In this document: one piece after another, positions 6,774 through 14,295 of the stretch
How the letters are laid out: each line of letters begins with the position of its first letter
Numbering within the stretch: position 1 is the first letter of the stretch
Source: a bacterium
GTDB lineage: Bacteria; Ratteibacteria; UBA8468; B48-G9; JAFGKM01
Direction: 5' to 3'
DNA: 17,241 nt
Assembly (NCBI GenBank): GCA_035371905.1
Contig: DAORXQ010000028.1
Span: forward strand, 1-17,241
Notes under the pieces: generated by a model
Told to the model about the DNA's origin: nothing
The model's input: the letters and a program-made list of their open reading frames with translations, nothing else
The model's database searches: none
Made by a program: the position numbers and the translations under genes

Positions 6774-9002
6774 ATGGGAGAAATGATTGAAAAATTTATA
6801 TCAGAACTAAAAAATAAATATAAAGAAAATATTGTTAAGGTATTGGAAGTTGATGAGAAAGAAGGTAGTTTTTATCCTTTGCCTGATTTTATTCTGCCTG
6901 TTTTAAAAGAAAAACTTAAAGAAAAAGGTATTGAGAGGATTTATTTACATCAATTGAAGGCACTTGAAAAACTAAATCAGGGAGAAAACATAGTAGTAAC
7001 GACACCCACAGGCAGTGGAAAGACACTTATTTATAATATTTTTATTATAAACGAAATTTACAAAAATCCGGATATTAAGGGTCTTTATATTTTTCCAACA
7101 AAAGCACTTACACAGGACCAGTTAAAAAATTTAAGAGGATTTGATATAAAAGCAGAGATTTACGATGGAGATACACCAGATGATTTAAGGAGAAAAATAA
7201 GAAGTAATCCACCAAACATAATTTTGACAAATCCAGACATGCTTCATACTGCTTTTTTACCATTTCATGAAAAATGGAGAAGTTTTTTTTCAAAATTAAA
7301 ATTTATCGTTATAGATGAAATTCATACTTATAGAGGAATTTTTGGAAGTAATGTTTCCCATGTTATAAGAAGGTTGAGAAGAATATGTAATCTTTATGGT
7401 AGTAATCCTCAATTTATTTTACTTTCTGCAACAATTAATAGTCCTGAAAAATTTGCAGAAGAACTTGTTGGAGTTAAGTTTGTAAGTATTTCTGAAAGTT
7501 CATCCCCCTTACCTAAAAAATATATTATTTTTTGGAATTCTCAATATGAATCGTATTACACTCAGGCAATTGAACTTCTTAAAAAAAGTATAGATTATGG
7601 ACTTACTACAGTAGTTTTTACTAATAGCAGAAAATCAGCAGAACTCATTCAATTATGGGCAGTAAAAAAGGATAGAAAAATTGAAAATATAGTTTCTTCT
7701 TACAGAGCAGGATACTTACCCGAAGAAAGAAGAGAAATTGAAAGGAAATTATTTAAGGGAGAATTGAAAGGAATAATTTCAACAAGTGCTCTTGAACTCG
7801 GAATAGATGTCGGTTATCTTGATACCTGTATTCTTTTTGGCTATCCTGGAACAATTATAAGTACATGGCAGAGAATTGGTAGAGTAGGAAGGAAAAGAGA
7901 AGGTCTTGTTATTTTTATGGCTCTTGAAGATGCACTTGACCAGTATTTTATAAGAAATCCAGAGGAGTTTGTAAAAAGGCAGTTTGAGGATGTAATAATA
8001 AATTTTGAAAATGAGATAATTTCATCAAATCATATAAAATGTGCTTCTTATGAATATCCCTTAATTCCTGATGAAGATAGAAAAATTTATGGAGATATTC
8101 TATTTAAAATTATTGAAAAAGAAAAATTTTCAAAGACAAAGGATGGAAGATTTTTTTATTCAGGGAAGCCAATTCACAGAGATTTCAGTTTAAGGACAGT
8201 TGGAGATATGTTTGCAATATTTGAGATAGATGAGGAAAGACAGATTGGAGAGATAGAAGAAAATAAAGTTATGTTTGAATGTCATCCAGGAGCAATTTAT
8301 TTACATCACGGGAAAAAATATGAGGTTATATTTATAAATTTTGAAAAGAAGATGGTTGTTGTTGAAAAGAATAATGGCAGTTACTATACCCAGCCAAACT
8401 GGTGGGAAAAAATAGATATTTTGAATGTAGAAAAGGAGAAAAATAAAGATGATTTTTTGATAAAATTTGGAGAGATAGAAGTAACAACACAGGTTGTAAG
8501 TTATGAAAAAAGGAGGGAAAATGACAGGTCACTTATTGGAACTTATATGTTAAGTTTGCCTTCAGAAAAATTTAAAACGCAGTCATTATGGATAGAAATA
8601 CCTGATGAAGTTGTTTATGATATAAAAGAGAGAAGACTTGATTTTCCAGGAAGTATTCACGCAGCAGAACATTCAATGATAGGAATATTTCCTCTTGTTG
8701 TTACATGTGATAGAGTGGACATTGGCGGTTATTCATTTCCATTTCATCAGCAAACAGAAAAATCAACTATTTTTATATATGATGGTTATCCCGGAGGAGT
8801 TGGTATTACAAAAATTGCTTTTGAAAGAATAGATAAAATTTTTAAAGTTGCCTATGATTCTGTTTTAAACTGTAAATGCGAAATGGGTTGTCCTTCCTGC
8901 ATTGTATCTCCAAAATGCGGTAACAACAACCGTCCTTTAAGTAAATCAGGTTGCCTTTATCTTCTCTCTCTTTTAACTTCAGGAATCCGTCCTTCTGTAT
9001 AG
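6774..9002 (+). CDS. mrfA: DEAD/DEAH-box helicase with C-terminal zinc-cysteine domain (MrfA/YprA family)
   Basis: A 742-residue superfamily 2 helicase of the YprA/MrfA type; B. subtilis MrfA acts in mitomycin-damage repair with the nuclease MrfB. Motifs in order are Walker A TPTGSGKT (77-84), the DEIH box (181-184), SAT (218-220), the motif IV region VFTNSRKSAEL, motif V STSALELGIDVG and motif VI QRIGRVGRK (366-374). The C-terminal DUF1998-type region holds the cysteine cluster C700-x-C702-x3-C706-x2-C709 with C715, expected to bind zinc. The length matches the family. No mrfB-like nuclease gene is next to it. The ATG at 6783 is an alternative start (GGGAG lies just before it, but very close). 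Gene 6774-9002 is followed after 60 bases by gdh, which has its own promoter-like sequence. Confidence 0.9.
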   Translation: MGEMIEKFISELKNKYKENIVKVLEVDEKEGSFYPLPDFILPVLKEKLKEKGIERIYLHQLKALEKLNQGENIVVTTPTGSGKTLIYNIFIINEIYKNPDIKGLYIFPTKALTQDQLKNLRGFDIKAEIYDGDTPDDLRRKIRSNPPNIILTNPDMLHTAFLPFHEKWRSFFSKLKFIVIDEIHTYRGIFGSNVSHVIRRLRRICNLYGSNPQFILLSATINSPEKFAEELVGVKFVSISESSSPLPKKYIIFWNSQYESYYTQAIELLKKSIDYGLTTVVFTNSRKSAELIQLWAVKKDRKIENIVSSYRAGYLPEERREIERKLFKGELKGIISTSALELGIDVGYLDTCILFGYPGTIISTWQRIGRVGRKREGLVIFMALEDALDQYFIRNPEEFVKRQFEDVIINFENEIISSNHIKCASYEYPLIPDEDRKIYGDILFKIIEKEKFSKTKDGRFFYSGKPIHRDFSLRTVGDMFAIFEIDEERQIGEIEENKVMFECHPGAIYLHHGKKYEVIFINFEKKMVVVEKNNGSYYTQPNWWEKIDILNVEKEKNKDDFLIKFGEIEVTTQVVSYEKRRENDRSLIGTYMLSLPSEKFKTQSLWIEIPDEVVYDIKERRLDFPGSIHAAEHSMIGIFPLVVTCDRVDIGGYSFPFHQQTEKSTIFIYDGYPGGVGITKIAFERIDKIFKVAYDSVLNCKCEMGCPSCIVSPKCGNNNRPLSKSGCLYLLSLLTSGIRPSV

Positions 9003-9004
9003 GA

Positions 9005-9059
9005 TTTCAAGTTTTTTAAATTTATAATATAATATAATTCAAAATAAAAAACGGAGGGG
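9005..9059 (+). promoter_or_regulatory. Promoter region and strong RBS of gdh
   Basis: Three overlapping TATAAT boxes start at 9023, 9028 and 9033. A weak -35 candidate, TTTCAA (9005-9010), fits the middle one with a 17-base spacer. GGAGGGG (9053-9059) lies three bases before the ATG and fixes the start at 9063. Confidence 0.5.
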
Positions 9060-9062
9060 AAA

Positions 9063-10271
9063 ATGGCTATAGTTTCAATAGAAAGAATGAAAAATTTTAT
9101 GAATATTTCACATGCTGCTGAGATGCTTCTTGAAAAAAATGAAAAGGAGATTTCTTTTTCTGTTAATTTAAAAACAAGAGATGATGAAATTATTTTCTGT
9201 GATGCATATGTTGTTTATCATAATGTTGTTCTTGGACCTGCAAAAGGTGGAATAAGAATGGCTCCAAATGTTACTCTGGAAGAAACAAAACGACTTGCAA
9301 AAATAATGACATATAAAAATGCTTTAACAGAACTTCCTTTTGGAGGCGGAAAATCAGGAATCAGAATTCCTGATACAAATATTGATGAGTTTACAAGAAT
9401 TAGTATTTTTAAAGAATATGTTCATGCGATAAGAGAAGAGATTGTTTCAAGACAGTATATTCCAGCACCAGACCTTGGAACAGACCAGTTTGATATGTCT
9501 GTAATTTATGGAGAACTTCATATTCCTGAATGTGTTACTGGAAAACCTGTAAAAATAGGAGGACTTCCAGGGAGATTAGAAGCAACTGGTCGTTCAGTTG
9601 CAACTTCAACAAGATTGTATGTTGAAAATATTATGAAAAACAAGTTAGGAAATATTAAAGTAGCAGTTCAGGGTTTTGGAAATGTTGGTAGATGGACCTC
9701 TTTTTTTCTTTATAAATGGGGTGCGAAAATAGTTGCTGTTTCAGACATTTATGGTGGTGTTTATAATGAAAAGGGTTTTGATATTGAAGGACTTTTTAAA
9801 TATGCCCCTAAAAAAAATATTACAATTTCGGATTATCCGGAGGGCGAAAAAATTTCAAATGAAGAATTACTTGAAATGGATGTTGATGTTTTAATTCCCT
9901 GTGCCTGTGAGAGTGTGATTACAAAAGAAAATGCAGATAAAATAAAATCAAAAGTTATAATAGAAGGAGCAAATGACCCTGTAACAGAAGAAGGCGATGA
10001 AATTTTGAAAAATAAAGGCATTGATGTATTACCTGATTTTCTCTGTAATTCAGGAGGAGTTATTGCTTCCTATATAGAGTGGAAAAATGCGAAATCAGGT
10101 AATCAAACAGAAAAAGAAGACACTTTTAATGAAATAGATAAGAAAATATCTGAATGTTTTCATAAAATTTGCGAAGTGAAGAAAGAACTTAAATTAACAT
10201 ATAGAGAATCTGCTACCTATCTTTCTGTAAAATTTTTAATAGAAGCAATGCATGAAAGAAGATGGTTATGA
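9063..10271 (+). CDS. gdhA: Glutamate dehydrogenase (Glu/Leu/Phe/Val dehydrogenase family)
   Basis: This enzyme interconverts glutamate and 2-oxoglutarate plus ammonia with NAD(P)H. The 402-residue length suits the hexameric type. The substrate domain has K61 in AKGGIR, K85 in TYKNALT and the catalytic K97 in PFGGGKSGI, with the catalytic D137 in PAPDLGT. The Rossmann domain has GFGNVG (204-209) and D228 at the end of the second strand, more usual for NAD use. Lysine at position 61, where leucine dehydrogenases have leucine, supports glutamate as the substrate. CNSGGVIASYIEW (328-340) replaces the more usual NAGG form; this is a small variation. A strong GGAGGGG ribosome site sets the start. 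It looks monocistronic, with about 360 bases without a clear gene downstream. Confidence 0.92.
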   Translation: MAIVSIERMKNFMNISHAAEMLLEKNEKEISFSVNLKTRDDEIIFCDAYVVYHNVVLGPAKGGIRMAPNVTLEETKRLAKIMTYKNALTELPFGGGKSGIRIPDTNIDEFTRISIFKEYVHAIREEIVSRQYIPAPDLGTDQFDMSVIYGELHIPECVTGKPVKIGGLPGRLEATGRSVATSTRLYVENIMKNKLGNIKVAVQGFGNVGRWTSFFLYKWGAKIVAVSDIYGGVYNEKGFDIEGLFKYAPKKNITISDYPEGEKISNEELLEMDVDVLIPCACESVITKENADKIKSKVIIEGANDPVTEEGDEILKNKGIDVLPDFLCNSGGVIASYIEWKNAKSGNQTEKEDTFNEIDKKISECFHKICEVKKELKLTYRESATYLSVKFLIEAMHERRWL

Positions 10272-10309
10272 GTCCTGTGCTCCTGTGTAATGAAGAGAAA
10301 AAATAATTT

Positions 10310-10420
10310 TTACAGAATTTGAGAAAGATAGGTAATAATATTTTGATAAGGGTCTTTGGTTTGTCGTATTTTTTTTCTTATTTTACTCCCTATTCTTATT
10401 TTCTCTATCATCGCCTCCAT
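10310..10420 (-). pseudogene. Possible small or decayed ORF
   Basis: The minus strand is open from an in-frame TGA near 10482 to the TAA at 10312-10310. From its first ATG it would give a 36-residue basic peptide (MEAMIEKIRIGSKIRKKIRQ at the start). Upstream of that ATG the same frame continues in helical, lysine-rich sequence, and past the TGA it reads on as GIVASLKKFN, as if a longer gene had acquired a stop. A GGAGG sits only two bases before the second ATG, too close for a normal ribosome site. I recognise no family. It could equally be chance in AT-rich DNA. Confidence 0.25.
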
Positions 10421-10503
10421 TTTTAACTTTTCTATTCTCTCCAACAAATAGCAATCTTTTCTTTTTATTTTCCAAAAAGATGAAGTAAATTTTCAATTAA
10501 ATT

Positions 10504-10553
10504 TTTTTAATGAAGCAACGATACCTTTTTCACTTAGATTTTTAATGAGGCAA
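10504..10553 (+). repeat. Pair of 15-bp direct repeats upstream of pseudopilin promoter
   Basis: TTTTTAATGAAGCAA (10504-10518) and TTTTTAATGAGGCAA (10539-10553) differ at one base and start 35 bases apart. The second ends nine bases before the -35 box of the next promoter, a position where an activator or repressor could bind. They may also be part of the decayed ORF on the minus strand. Confidence 0.55.
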
Positions 10554-10562
10554 TTCGAGATT

Positions 10563-10591
10563 TTGACATTTTAAATTTTTTATTTTAAAAT
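10563..10591 (+). promoter_or_regulatory. Sigma70-type promoter of the pseudopilin-importer genes
   Basis: TTGACA (10563-10568), a 17-base spacer and TAAAAT (10586-10591). A ribosome site AAAGGAGG follows, about six bases before the ATG at 10634. This is a near-consensus promoter. Confidence 0.7.
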
Positions 10592-10633
10592 AGTAACACG
10601 AATTTTTAAAAAATAACACTAAAGGAGGAAAAG

Positions 10634-11350
10634 ATGAAAAAAGTAAATGGTTTCACGTTGATAGAATTATTAGTTGTAGTTGCTATTATCAGTATTCTTG
10701 CTGGTATGCTTTTGCCTGCTTTATCCAAGGCAAGAGAAAAAGCAAGACAGATAACATGTGCAAATAATTTAAAACAGATAGGGATTGCTTTTGAGATGTA
10801 TAAAAATGATTTTGATGATTTTTATCCACCACAGCAAAACTGGAAAACAATTTTATGGCTTTATTATGTAAATCCAAATATGAGAAACAAAATAGGTTAT
10901 TGTCCAAGTAGGCATGGTAGAACAATTTCATATTCAAACTGGTACTGGGGTCAGGCATATAATTGTGGATGTCCTTCTAATATTTCAAGGGATGGTAATT
11001 TTTATCCAGGGTTTGCTGGAAAAAAAGCAGGGCAAATTAGGAATTTGAGCAAAAAAATACTTGTTGTTGAATGGGGAAGAAGTACAGATGGAAAAGGTGG
11101 TTGTGTTGCAGGACCTCCAATTGCTTCTTATACTGCTGGATGGATTGGTGGTGGGACTGGTTCTTACTGGGCTGTTTGTAGAATCCATTCAGGAGGAAGC
11201 AATATACTTTTTGGAGATGGAAGAGTTGAATGGAAAAGACCAGAAGAATATCATTCAAATACAAAAGATGTTGACAATAACGGAAATCCAATACCTTCAA
11301 ATCCTGAAATAAGTTCAAACTGGAGGGAATATTGGGATACTTCTTATTAA
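10634..11350 (+). CDS. Type II/IV pseudopilin-like protein with H-X9-DG domain
   Basis: A 238-residue exported protein with a class III signal: short basic leader, prepilin peptidase site G6/F7, E11 and a hydrophobic helix (7-27, GFTLIELLVVVAII). Near the C terminus H185-SGGSNILFG-D195-G196 fits the prepilin-type processing-associated H-X9-DG signature common in Planctomycetes, Lentisphaerae and relatives, where such genes occur in many copies. Several cysteines (C90, C111, C113, C157, C182) and many aromatic residues suggest a folded surface domain. The real role of this family is unclear; it may form surface fibres or belong to a secretion apparatus. No other pilus gene is nearby. The end overlaps the next gene by 19 bases, so it is probably co-transcribed with the importer. 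Confidence 0.9.
   Translation: MKKVNGFTLIELLVVVAIISILAGMLLPALSKAREKARQITCANNLKQIGIAFEMYKNDFDDFYPPQQNWKTILWLYYVNPNMRNKIGYCPSRHGRTISYSNWYWGQAYNCGCPSNISRDGNFYPGFAGKKAGQIRNLSKKILVVEWGRSTDGKGGCVAGPPIASYTAGWIGGGTGSYWAVCRIHSGGSNILFGDGRVEWKRPEEYHSNTKDVDNNGNPIPSNPEISSNWREYWDTSY
11322..11334 (+). promoter_or_regulatory. Ribosome site that sets a TTG start for the binding-protein gene
   Basis: GGAGGG (11322-11327) lies four bases before TTG (11332-11334), inside the end of the pseudopilin gene. No ATG lies in this frame before the signal peptide, so TTG is the likely start. Confidence 0.65.
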
Positions 11351-12132
11351 AACTTAGAAAATTTTTAACTTTATTTTTACTTTCAAAATTTTGTTTTTCA
11401 CAGACCATTATATGCACAACTTCAATACTTTCTTCAGTTGTTAAGGATATAGCAAAGGATAAAGTAAATGTTAAAACACTCGTTCCTCCTGGTATATGTC
11501 CTGGACACTTTGATATAAAGATTGAGGATTTAAAAGATATTGAAAAAGAAGGATTTATTTTTGCACAGGGTTATGAGCCATATCTTGAAAAAATTAAAAA
11601 AAATATAGAAAATCCTTATTTTAAAATTGTCCTTATTGAAACCGAAGGGAATTCTCTTTTGCCTAAAAATCAAAAAATTATTTATAGAAAGATTTTTGAT
11701 GAAATGGCTAAAATTTTTCCTGCCTATAAAGAATATTTTTTAAAAAATTTTAAAACTGCTGAAAAAGAAATAGATAAAATTGATAAAAAAATAAAAGAGG
11801 GAGAAAAATTTTTGAAAGGGAAAAAAGCAATCTGTAATAAATATATAAAAGACCTTCTTGAATATTTTGGTTTTGAAATTATTGAAACATACGGAAGAAA
11901 GGAAGAATTGACGCCAGAAAAAATAAAGGAAATAATTGAAAAATGTAAAATAAAAAAATTAGATATTGTAGTTGATAATTTACAGGCAGGAAAAGATACT
12001 GGAAAAATTTTTGCGGAAGAATTTAAAACACCACATGTTGTAATTTCAAATTTCCCTTATGCCTTTGAAAATACAGAAACATTAAGGGATACACTTTATA
12101 GAGATTTTTTAATAATAATTCAGAAATTTTAA
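11332..12132 (+). CDS. Metal-type ABC importer substrate-binding protein (ZnuA/TroA-like, atypical)
   Basis: A 266-residue cluster A-I (TroA/ZnuA-like) binding protein with an N-terminal signal segment (about 5-24). The family frame is visible in TTSILSSVVKDIA (29-41), FAQGYEPYLEKI (78-89) and the C-terminal VVISNFP region. At the first metal site it has C56-P-G-H59-F-D instead of the usual H-x-x-E-P motif. Histidines expected in the middle (HxWLD-like) and at the start of the second lobe are absent, where KAICNKYIKDLLEYFG is found. The ligand set therefore looks cysteine-containing or reduced, and zinc or manganese cannot be assumed. The ATPase gene starts two bases after the stop. It is the first transporter gene, overlapping the pseudopilin gene. 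Confidence 0.82.
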   Translation: MGYFLLKLRKFLTLFLLSKFCFSQTIICTTSILSSVVKDIAKDKVNVKTLVPPGICPGHFDIKIEDLKDIEKEGFIFAQGYEPYLEKIKKNIENPYFKIVLIETEGNSLLPKNQKIIYRKIFDEMAKIFPAYKEYFLKNFKTAEKEIDKIDKKIKEGEKFLKGKKAICNKYIKDLLEYFGFEIIETYGRKEELTPEKIKEIIEKCKIKKLDIVVDNLQAGKDTGKIFAEEFKTPHVVISNFPYAFENTETLRDTLYRDFLIIIQKF

Positions 12133-12134
12133 AA

Positions 12135-12857
12135 ATGGCAGAAAAGATTAAACTTTGGGATGTTAGTATTGGCTATTTAAATCAGACAATTGTTAAAGAT
12201 GTTAATTTAAAAATTGAGAAAGGAGAAATAATTGGAATTTTTGGGCCAAATGGAGCAGGGAAAACAACCTTAATATGTGGTATAAATGGAGTTGCAAGAA
12301 TTATAAAAGGGAATGTTTTTATAGATAATATTCTTCTTACTTCTTTTTCAGGACCTTATTTAAGAAGAAAAATTGGTTATGTCCCACAGATTATTGATAT
12401 TGACCCTTTCCTCCCAATTCTTACAGAAGATGTTGTCTTTATGGGTTTATATGGAAAAAAGGGTTTATTTGGTAAAATAGAAAAAGAGGATAAAAAGAGA
12501 TTTGATGAAATTGCTGATTTTTTTGAAATTAAGAATATTTTAAAAAAACCCTTTGGACTTCTTTCAGGTGGAGAGATGAGAAAAATTCTTATAGTAAGTG
12601 CATTTTTAAAAGAACCAGAAATTCTTTTACTTGACGAGGTTTTTACTTTTCTTGATTTAAGAACAACAAAAAATTTATTCAAAAAAATTAAAGAAATCCA
12701 CGAAAAGAAAAATCTTACAATTCTAATTGTTGCTCATGACATTTATATAATTGAGAATTTATGCCAGAAAGTAATAGGGATGGAAAATGGAAAAGTTATT
12801 TTTTATGATGAGAAGGAGAAATTTTTGAAATTATTAAAAGAAAATGGAAATAATTAA
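12135..12857 (+). CDS. ABC importer ATPase, ZnuC/TroB type
   Basis: The energy-coupling subunit of the importer, 240 residues, cytoplasmic side of the membrane. It has Walker A GPNGAGKT (37-44), Q-loop Q85 in GYVPQ, signature LSGGE (143-147), Walker B ILLLDE (163-168) with catalytic E168 followed by V rather than the usual P, and H-loop H201 in VAHD. Subfamily placement rests on its neighbours, a TroA-like binding protein and an ABC-3 permease. The stop lies inside the permease gene (14-base overlap). Confidence 0.93.
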   Translation: MAEKIKLWDVSIGYLNQTIVKDVNLKIEKGEIIGIFGPNGAGKTTLICGINGVARIIKGNVFIDNILLTSFSGPYLRRKIGYVPQIIDIDPFLPILTEDVVFMGLYGKKGLFGKIEKEDKKRFDEIADFFEIKNILKKPFGLLSGGEMRKILIVSAFLKEPEILLLDEVFTFLDLRTTKNLFKKIKEIHEKKNLTILIVAHDIYIIENLCQKVIGMENGKVIFYDEKEKFLKLLKENGNN

Positions 12858-13656
12858 ATATGCTTTTTTTCAGAAAGCACTGGTTGCCTGTGTTTTATCT
12901 GGAATTGCCTGCGGTATTATCGGTGTCTGGGTTGTCGTTATGAGAATTTCTTTTATTGGTGTTTCAATTTCCCATTCAGCATTTGCAGGTTCTCTCCTTG
13001 CAATCTTAATTAAAAAACCAGTTCAACTCTTTTCTTTTATTTTTACCCTTATAACATCTTCAATCCTTGGACCATTTTCAGATAGAACTCAACTACATCC
13101 AGAGACATCAATGGGTATAATTTTTTCTTTAACACTTGGTTTATCATTTTTATTTCTTGGTTTAATCCCTGAGAGTAAAAGTGAGGCACTTAATTATATG
13201 TGGGGGAGTATTTTAACAGTTGATATTTTGGATATTTATTTCCTTTTTGCTATAACGATTTTTGTCTTCTTTTTTGATTTTTTATTTTTTAGAGAGATTA
13301 AGGCACTCCTTTTTAATAGGGAACTTGCAAAGGCAAATGGTTTTTATTCAACAATATTTTTTTATTTAATTCTTTACATTCTTGGTTTATCAATAACTTT
13401 CCTTTTAAAAATAGTTGGTGGACTTCTTGTCTATGCTTTAATTGTTAATCCTGCATCTTCTGCTTATCAGATTACTTATAATATTAAAAAGATGTTTTTT
13501 CTTTCTGTTATTTTTGGTATTCTTTCAACAATTTCAGGCCTTTTCATTTCAAGTACTTTAAATATTCCAACAGGTGCTTCAATAATTCTTTTTTCAGGGT
13601 TGCTTTTTGTTTTTTGTTTCCTATTTTCACCTAAAAGGAGAAAGAATGAAAAATAA
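12844..13656 (+). CDS. ABC importer permease, ABC-3/ZnuB type
   Basis: A 270-residue membrane protein with about eight hydrophobic segments. Family marks are RISFIGVSISHSAFAG near residue 34, the Q-rich/TS-MGI segment around 100, and GGLLVYALIVNPASSAYQIT near 200. It forms the channel with the two upstream products and probably works as a dimer. It overlaps the ATPase gene by 14 bases and the methyltransferase gene by 11, so these genes are translationally coupled. Confidence 0.92.
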   Translation: MEIIKYAFFQKALVACVLSGIACGIIGVWVVVMRISFIGVSISHSAFAGSLLAILIKKPVQLFSFIFTLITSSILGPFSDRTQLHPETSMGIIFSLTLGLSFLFLGLIPESKSEALNYMWGSILTVDILDIYFLFAITIFVFFFDFLFFREIKALLFNRELAKANGFYSTIFFYLILYILGLSITFLLKIVGGLLVYALIVNPASSAYQITYNIKKMFFLSVIFGILSTISGLFISSTLNIPTGASIILFSGLLFVFCFLFSPKRRKNEK

Positions 13657-14233
13657 AAAGGAATTTTTTAATAATATGGCTGAAAACTGGGATAAGAATG
13701 ATAAAGTCGCTTCTAACAAATATAGAAGGATTATTGAAGAACTTAAAATTGAAGATGGTTTGAAAATTCTTGATATTGGAACTGGAACAGGAGTTTTAAT
13801 CCCTTATTTACTTGAAACTGGGAAAATTATTGAGATATATGCTATTGATTATTCTGAAAAAATGATTGAAAAATTTAGAGAAAAAAATTTTCCAGAAAAT
13901 GTTAAAAGTTTTATTATGGATATTCATAATACAGATTTTGAAAATAATTTTTTTGATAGAATTATTGCAAATGCCTGTTATCCACATTTTGAAGATAAGG
14001 AAAAAGCAATTAAAGAGATATATAGGATTTTAAAAAAAAATGGTATTTTTATAATTTCACATCCAACAGGCAGAAAATTTGTAAATGAACTCCACAAAAA
14101 AACTCACCCATTGATAAAAAAAGATATAATTCCAGATATTAAAAAGTTGAAGTCATTTATAGAAAAGGCAAGTTTTAAATTTGGAAAAGGAATTGATGAA
14201 GAGGACTTTTTTCTCATTTCTTTTATAAAATAA
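13646..14233 (+). CDS. Class I SAM-dependent methyltransferase
   Basis: A 195-residue methyltransferase-11/UbiE-like domain: motif I LDIGTGTGV (42-50), the acidic residue D68 after strand two in YAIDYS, a motif IV-like region (DRIIANACYPH), and HPTGRKFVNELHKK (139-152) as a possible substrate loop. I chose ATG 13646 because AAGGAG (13635-13640) lies five bases before it; the frame also has an upstream TTG at 13607, but that has no ribosome site. The gene overlaps the permease gene by 11 bases, so it likely serves the imported compound or metal, for example by modifying a ligand or cofactor. The substrate is unknown. Confidence 0.85.
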   Translation: MKNKKEFFNNMAENWDKNDKVASNKYRRIIEELKIEDGLKILDIGTGTGVLIPYLLETGKIIEIYAIDYSEKMIEKFREKNFPENVKSFIMDIHNTDFENNFFDRIIANACYPHFEDKEKAIKEIYRILKKNGIFIISHPTGRKFVNELHKKTHPLIKKDIIPDIKKLKSFIEKASFKFGKGIDEEDFFLISFIK

Positions 14234-14261
14234 ATCAAAATATTAAAAATTTCAAGAAAAT

Positions 14262-14290
14262 TATAATTTGTTGAAAAATCTTAAAGGAGG
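14262..14290 (+). promoter_or_regulatory. Possible -10 box and strong RBS before thyX
   Basis: TATAAT at 14262-14267 without a clear -35 partner, and AGGAGG at 14285-14290 five bases before the ATG at 14296. The 62-base gap after the methyltransferase gene makes a separate promoter plausible. Confidence 0.4.
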
Positions 14291-14295
14291 TAATT

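Larger units (their letters stand above)
10272..10633. other. Gene-poor intergenic stretch between gdh and the pseudopilin gene
   Basis: It holds a pyrimidine-rich part (about 10365-10485) that on the minus strand could encode a short or decayed peptide, two near-identical 15-base repeats (10504-10553), and the pseudopilin promoter with its leader. No tRNA, stable terminator or insertion-sequence end was seen. Confidence 0.6.

Noticed and set aside
9063..10271. Leucine or phenylalanine dehydrogenase
   Set aside because: K61 in AKGGIR and the 402-residue length fit glutamate dehydrogenase; leucine dehydrogenases have leucine at that position and are shorter.
11061..11417. Open frames on both strands overlapping the pseudopilin gene
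   Set aside because: They are low-complexity translations in other frames of a recognised gene, without start signals.
13607..13645. Upstream TTG start for the methyltransferase
   Set aside because: It has no ribosome site and would add 13 residues from inside the permease gene; the ATG at 13646 has AAGGAG at ideal distance.
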